Assembly (NCBI GenBank): GCA_042088665.1
Contig: JBELMB010000006.1
Location: 1-64,000 of the forward strand
Length of the DNA: 64,000 nt
Source of the DNA: JBELMB01 sp042088665
GTDB taxonomy: Bacteria > Pseudomonadota > Alphaproteobacteria > Rhodobacterales > Rhodobacteraceae
Direction of reading: 5' to 3'
The translations under genes and the position numbers were made by a program. This document shows positions 60,495 through 64,000 of the stretch, one piece after another (position 1 is the stretch's first letter; the number at the start of each line of letters is the position of its first letter). Below the pieces are notes generated by a model that was given only the letters and a program-made list of their open reading frames with translations, ran no database searches and was not told where the DNA came from.

Positions 60495-61184
60495 TCACAA
60501 CGTCGCCATACGGGCTGTTGCCAGAACGGCGCCAGTGGGCTGTCCGGTGGGCGATCCACCGGGCGGCTCATCAGACACGGCAAGCGTCCCCGTGGGTAGC
60601 GCGGCAGCGAGAGTCTCGGTAACGGCAAAGCGCGACCTGGCCCCGGGACCCAGAACACCCAGTGACACAGGCGCCGCGTTGGCGTCTGCAATCAACCACA
60701 ACTCCAGCACGCGTCCTTCAAGCGGTTGCCCGGCGGTGCGTTCGATGACGATTTCGGAGGCGTCGGCATTGACCGCGGCCACAAGAACAAGGGATCCATC
60801 TTCGCTGGCGATCTCGGCCTGATATTCTGGCGTGAAGGGATCACTCGTCCAGATCTGCGGGCCGAGGACAACAAGAACCCCCGCAAGACCCGCCACCAGC
60901 AGACCACCAAAGACAGTCTGCCAAAGGCCAAAGCGTGATCTGGCCGGGGCAGGGGGGGCAACGGATTTCAGGAGAGCGGTCTTGACGGACCTTGGCGGCG
61001 CCGTCTCTGGCACCTCGTCGGCCATACCGGCGAAATCGGCCTCCCAGTCGCGCACGAGGTCGCGCAGGTCCGGATCTTGCAGCATGCGCGCCTCGAACGC
61101 CTTGCGGTCGTCGGCGTCCAGCAAATGCAAGACGTACTCTGCGGCCAGCGCGGCGTCGTCAGATATGTCTTCGGGCGTGGTCAT
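60495..61184 (-). CDS. Anti-sigma factor (RskA-type)
   Basis: 229 residues from the ATG at 61184, which overlaps the sigma factor stop; the open frame extends 15 codons upstream into the sigma gene. The N-terminal anti-sigma helix region is EYVLHLLDADDRKAFEARM near residue 18. A single membrane helix lies at about 87-107 (FGGLLVAGLAGVLVVLG). An outer RskA domain follows, with the typical LELWLIADANAAPVSLGVL near 165. No HxxxCxxC zinc motif is visible. It holds the ECF sigma factor at the membrane until a signal releases it. Confidence 0.88.
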   Translation of the reverse strand: MTTPEDISDDAALAAEYVLHLLDADDRKAFEARMLQDPDLRDLVRDWEADFAGMADEVPETAPPRSVKTALLKSVAPPAPARSRFGLWQTVFGGLLVAGLAGVLVVLGPQIWTSDPFTPEYQAEIASEDGSLVLVAAVNADASEIVIERTAGQPLEGRVLELWLIADANAAPVSLGVLGPGARSRFAVTETLAAALPTGTLAVSDEPPGGSPTGQPTGAVLATARMATL

Positions 61185-61723
61185 CGGCTCAGACAGGCTT
61201 TGAGGTCGATCAGGCTGCGTCGCAGCCATGTGCGCATCGTGTTGATCGGCACATCGAACTGTCTGGCGAGGTCTTTGTAGGTGTCTCCGTCAAGATAGGC
61301 GCGTCGGACCGCATCGGCACGATCGGCTTTCAGTTCATCGAGACAGGCGTGGATCGCCACCTGTTCAGAGCGGGCGATGGCGGTGGCCTCGGGGCCGGGT
61401 CGTTCATCGGCGATCATCTCTGCTTCATCCAACCCCGCCGAGACCGTCTTGCGCGTTCTCACCCGGTCAATCGCAAGGTTCCGCGCGACGGTGATCAACC
61501 ATGTCATCGGGCTGTGTCCCGTGACGGCATACCGGTCGGCCTTGTCCCAGATGCGCGAATAGACCTCCTGAAGGACCTCTTCGGCTTCGGCCCGGTTGTT
61601 CAAGACGCGCAGGCAAATGCCAAACAGCTTTGCGCTGGTCGCGTCATAGAGGCTGGAAAAGGCCGCGCTGTCGCGCAAGACGACACGAGCGAGACAGGCT
61701 TCGAGATCGGCAGGGGTTGTCAT
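61181..61723 (-). CDS. ECF sigma factor (SigK-like)
   Basis: 180 residues. Region 2 (AFSSLYDATSAKLFGICLRV, then NRAEAEEVLQEVYSRIWDKA, about 22-64) and region 4 (AVRRAYLDGDTYKDLARQFDV, about 137-157) are intact. Overlap with the downstream anti-sigma gene is the classical sigK-rskA arrangement. Its regulon is unknown; the Calx-beta-like gene two positions downstream is one candidate. Confidence 0.92.
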   Translation of the reverse strand: MTTPADLEACLARVVLRDSAAFSSLYDATSAKLFGICLRVLNNRAEAEEVLQEVYSRIWDKADRYAVTGHSPMTWLITVARNLAIDRVRTRKTVSAGLDEAEMIADERPGPEATAIARSEQVAIHACLDELKADRADAVRRAYLDGDTYKDLARQFDVPINTMRTWLRRSLIDLKACLSR

Positions 61724-61978
61724 GTCATACCCGGCGCCCGCGGAACGCGACCGGGATCCTGAGGTTGACCGGGCATTATGCGGTTTCGTTCGGCGTGTTG
61801 GACCACTGGAACGCGACCAACGCGCGTCTCGACGCGTCTCATGTCGTCAAAACGAAGGGCACCCAGATCCACATTCGCCATTTTGCCCGTTCCTTCTGCG
61901 GTCTTGAGCATGCCTTACCACAATGGCGGGATTTCGAACAGGCGTGCGCGAGCGGCACTGCGCCCGGCAGCAAAGATC

Positions 61979-62431
61979 CTAGATCAGCAGCCCGGCCGCC
62001 CCTTCGTGGCGCAGCAGGGCCACTTTGGTCTCGATCCCGGTGCCGCCAGAGAAACCACCCAATCCATTGGCCCCCAGCACCCGGTGGCAAGGGATCAGCA
62101 AGGGAATGGGATTGCCGCCGCAACCCTGTCCCACAGCCTGGGCAGGCGCACGGAGGAGGGCGGCCAGTTCCCCGTAGGTGCGGGTCTCGCCAAAGGGAAT
62201 CTCGGACATGCGGGCACAGACCTGTTTCTGAAACGCGCTGCCCGGCGGGATCAGCGGCAGGTCGAACTCCGTCAGCCTGCCGTCGAAATAGGCGTCCACC
62301 TGCGCGCGGGCCTCCTGCAGGAGATCCGTCGCCTCCGGCGCTGTGGCCCGCCCCCAGCCTGCTGCGGTGATCGCGCCGTCCTCTTCGGTGACAAAGAAGG
62401 GGCCCGTCGGCGTGTCAAAACTGATCTGCAT
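61979..62431 (-). CDS. ogt: Methylated-DNA-protein-cysteine methyltransferase
   Basis: 150 residues from the ATG at 62431, which has GGGAAGG 9 bases upstream; a GTG three codons earlier is too close to it. The active-site PCHR with acceptor Cys115 (LLIPCHRVLG) and the DNA-recognition helix FGETRTYGELAALLR near 80 are intact. It removes O6-alkyl groups from guanine in a single-turnover reaction. The next gene downstream is the sigma factor, 255 bases away, with no recognisable gene between. Confidence 0.92.
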   Translation of the reverse strand: MQISFDTPTGPFFVTEEDGAITAAGWGRATAPEATDLLQEARAQVDAYFDGRLTEFDLPLIPPGSAFQKQVCARMSEIPFGETRTYGELAALLRAPAQAVGQGCGGNPIPLLIPCHRVLGANGLGGFSGGTGIETKVALLRHEGAAGLLI

Positions 62432-62581
62432 GGGCGGCACCCTTCCCGGTTGCTTTGGGAAAGCCTAGGGAATGGGCAACGTTGCGGCAACGGGTCTGTC
62501 TCGAAACGGCAATGTCGCAAACGGACAGCCGCCGGGCTGCTTTGGCTGACATGGTGTCTGCAAAATCGGGGGAAGACGGAT

Positions 62582-63529
62582 ATGACAACTGGATTTATCG
62601 GGCTTGGGGCGGTTGGTGCAAAGCTTGCGGGCAATTTGCTCGACAATGACGTGGCGCTGCTGGTGCATGATCTCGACGCTGAGAAGACAGCGCTTTTTGC
62701 GCAGCGCGGGGCCGAGGTCGCGCAAAGCGCGGTCGAGGTCATGGAACGGTGCGACATGGTGATCACCTCGCTGCCAAGCCCGGCGGCCTCTGAGGCGGTC
62801 CTCCAGGAGATGTTGCCCGCGATGGGACCGGGCAAGACATGGATCGAAATGTCGACCACCGACCCCGAAGTGATCGTGACCCAGGCCGCGCGCGTGGCCG
62901 AGACGGGCGCTGTCGCGCTCGAAGTGCCGGTCTCTGGCGGGTGCCATCGGGCCGCAACCGGCAATATCTCCGTCTTTGCGGGTGGTCCGCGCGAAAGTTT
63001 CGAGGCGGTTCTGCCGCTTTTGACCATCCTCGGCCGACGGGTTCTGCATACCGGTGAGGTTGGCACGGCGTCCAAGCTGAAAGTCATGACCAACTATCTG
63101 GCCACGGCGAACTTGCTGACCCTGTGCGAGGCGCTCACCACGATGAAGGCCTCCGGGCTGGACATGGCCACCACCTTTGAGGCGATCCAGATTTCGTCGG
63201 GCAACTCTTTCGTGCATGAAACAGAGAGCCAGTTGATCCTGTCGGGGTCGCGCGACGTGGATTTCACCATAGATCTGGTGCTCAAGGACATTGGATTGTT
63301 CCAGAGCCTCGCCGAAGCGAGCGGCGTGCCGCTGGAGATTTCGCCCCTGATCATCGACATGATGACAGACGGGCAGCACCAATTTGGTGCACGCGGCCAA
63401 TCGGACAGGATGATCGAACGGCTGGAACAGGCGACAGGCGTTTCCGTGCGGGCCGATGGCTTTCCAGAGGTGTTGGTCGACGAAGAACCCCCCGCGCGCG
63501 GCGCCGAGGTGCGACCGCGCGGCGCCTGA
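62582..63529 (+). CDS. 3-hydroxyisobutyrate dehydrogenase family NAD(P) oxidoreductase
   Basis: 315 residues, beta-hydroxyacid dehydrogenase family. The Rossmann motif FIGLGAVGAKLAGNL is at residues 5-19, substrate loop VPVSGGCHRAATGNISVFAGG near 118 and catalytic Lys in SKLKVMTNYLA near 166. Candidates are 3-hydroxyisobutyrate (MmsB), tartronate semialdehyde or 3-hydroxypropionate. The last is tempting because of the DMSP genes 6 kb away, but the gene stands alone. The open frame extends far upstream; the ATG at 62582 is chosen because the Rossmann fold starts there. Confidence 0.87.
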   Translation: MTTGFIGLGAVGAKLAGNLLDNDVALLVHDLDAEKTALFAQRGAEVAQSAVEVMERCDMVITSLPSPAASEAVLQEMLPAMGPGKTWIEMSTTDPEVIVTQAARVAETGAVALEVPVSGGCHRAATGNISVFAGGPRESFEAVLPLLTILGRRVLHTGEVGTASKLKVMTNYLATANLLTLCEALTTMKASGLDMATTFEAIQISSGNSFVHETESQLILSGSRDVDFTIDLVLKDIGLFQSLAEASGVPLEISPLIIDMMTDGQHQFGARGQSDRMIERLEQATGVSVRADGFPEVLVDEEPPARGAEVRPRGA

Positions 63530-63561
63530 GCCGCGGAGGTCCGGGACGGCGTGCCCCCTTT

Positions 63562-63600
63562 CACCTGCGCGCGCTTCGCGCTAGGTGCTGTTGAACAGCA
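63562..63600 (+). terminator. Overlapping hairpins behind the hydroxyacid dehydrogenase gene
   Basis: CACCT (63562-63566) pairs with AGGTG (63583-63587), and GCGCG (63567-63571) with CGCGC (63577-63581), with one bulged T. A second, mutually exclusive hairpin TGCTGT-TGA-ACAGCA lies at 63586-63600. No T run. Confidence 0.45.
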
Positions 63601-63620
63601 GTCCAAGCGAAGGGGACAGC

Positions 63621-64000
63621 ATGGCCACGGATGAATTGATGCGCCTTGGGGCGTCCGCATCGCGTCGCGTTATCGGCGTCGGGGCGATGATGTTGCTCGG
63701 CGGGTTGCTGGTATATGTCGCGCTGGCGTCGCCGCCTCAAAACATCTTGTGGCAGGGGTTCCTGATCTTGATTGGCGGCTTCGCGCTGTGGTTTTCCACG
63801 CGGATGTGGGAATCCACGGGCCATGAGTTGATCCTGACGGAGACGGCTCTGACGGACAGCGATGGCACAGTGGTCGCCGAATTGGACGAGATCGACCGCG
63901 TGGACCGGTCGATGTTTGCCATGAAGCCGTCCAACGGCTTCCTGATCATCCTCAAAGCGCCGAAAAAGCGCGTCTGGCGGCCCGGCCTTTGGTGGCGTCT
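63621..64000 (+). CDS. Small conserved membrane protein, partial (runs off the window)
   Basis: The ATG at 63621 (ribosome site AAGGGGA) opens a frame of at least 126 codons that reaches the window end. Two membrane helices are visible: VIGVGAMMLLGGLLVYVAL (about residues 16-34) and ILWQGFLILIGGFALWF (about 41-57). A soluble beta-rich part follows (ELILTETALTDSDGTVVAEL). It resembles uncharacterised two-helix proteins of Rhodobacteraceae. Function unknown. Confidence 0.75.
   Translation, partial: MATDELMRLGASASRRVIGVGAMMLLGGLLVYVALASPPQNILWQGFLILIGGFALWFSTRMWESTGHELILTETALTDSDGTVVAELDEIDRVDRSMFAMKPSNGFLIILKAPKKRVWRPGLWWR

Overview
The window reads as chromosomal or large-plasmid DNA from a marine alphaproteobacterium of the Roseobacter group (Rhodobacteraceae sensu lato). 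This is an inference. It rests on G+C-rich coding sequence, dense ATGA-overlapping operons, TRAP and ABC uptake systems each paired with a catabolic operon, and two separate routes for cleaving dimethylsulfoniopropionate (DMSP). No rRNA, tRNA or CRISPR array was seen.

Layout. 0-4.1 kb: end of a heterotetrameric sarcosine oxidase locus (soxB and the first codons of soxD), an orphan glycine-betaine-type binding protein with a clear terminator, and a sorbosone-dehydrogenase-like protein. 4.5-11 kb: a complete malonate module, with a GntR regulator, an 18-bp palindromic operator, a TRAP transporter (dctPQM type), malonyl-CoA decarboxylase and malonyl-CoA synthetase. 11.3-21.9 kb: a LysR regulator, hydantoinase/oxoprolinase subunits hyuA-hyuB, a DAO-type FAD oxidoreductase, a broken aminotransferase, a uronate-dehydrogenase-like protein, an SDR without the usual catalytic Tyr/Lys, several gene remnants and a class V aminotransferase. 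21.9-24.2 kb: decayed tctA and Ldh2-family genes. 24.2-30.4 kb: a tight operon of an NMT1/SsuA-type ABC transporter, two SDRs, a polysaccharide-deacetylase-fold amidohydrolase and a Rieske oxygenase. 30.8-32.5 kb: a DMSP-lyase-type cupin beside an IS3-family remnant.

32.6-47.1 kb is a divergent catabolic island. Leftward run an SDR, an M24-family hydrolase, E1 alpha and beta of a 2-oxoacid dehydrogenase, an E2 split over two genes, and a succinate-semialdehyde-type dehydrogenase. Rightward run a ribose-type ABC transporter and a 609-residue protein that joins a winged-helix DNA-binding domain to a MalE-like solute-binding domain. An identical 13-bp near-palindrome lies in the divergent promoter and in front of that regulator. 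I consider this the best candidate for an undescribed system.

47.7-56.9 kb: a fatty acid desaturase, then a DMSP catabolic cluster: LysR, GMC dehydrogenase (DddA-like), the two-domain CoA-transferase/lyase DddD, a second LysR, and CoA-acylating semialdehyde dehydrogenase (DddC/MmsA). 57.3-64 kb: a ferric-reductase-like flavohaem protein, a MocR remnant, a Calx-beta-like acidic protein, an ECF sigma factor with its anti-sigma factor, an O6-alkylguanine transferase, a 3-hydroxyisobutyrate-dehydrogenase family protein and the start of a small membrane protein.

Two themes run through the window. One is many small catabolic modules converging on malonate semialdehyde, malonyl-CoA, sarcosine and acyl-CoA metabolism. 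The other is heavy gene decay (17.3-24.2, 31.9-32.5 and 58.9-59.2 kb), together with short tandem repeats built on a GGGCC core at four unrelated loci.
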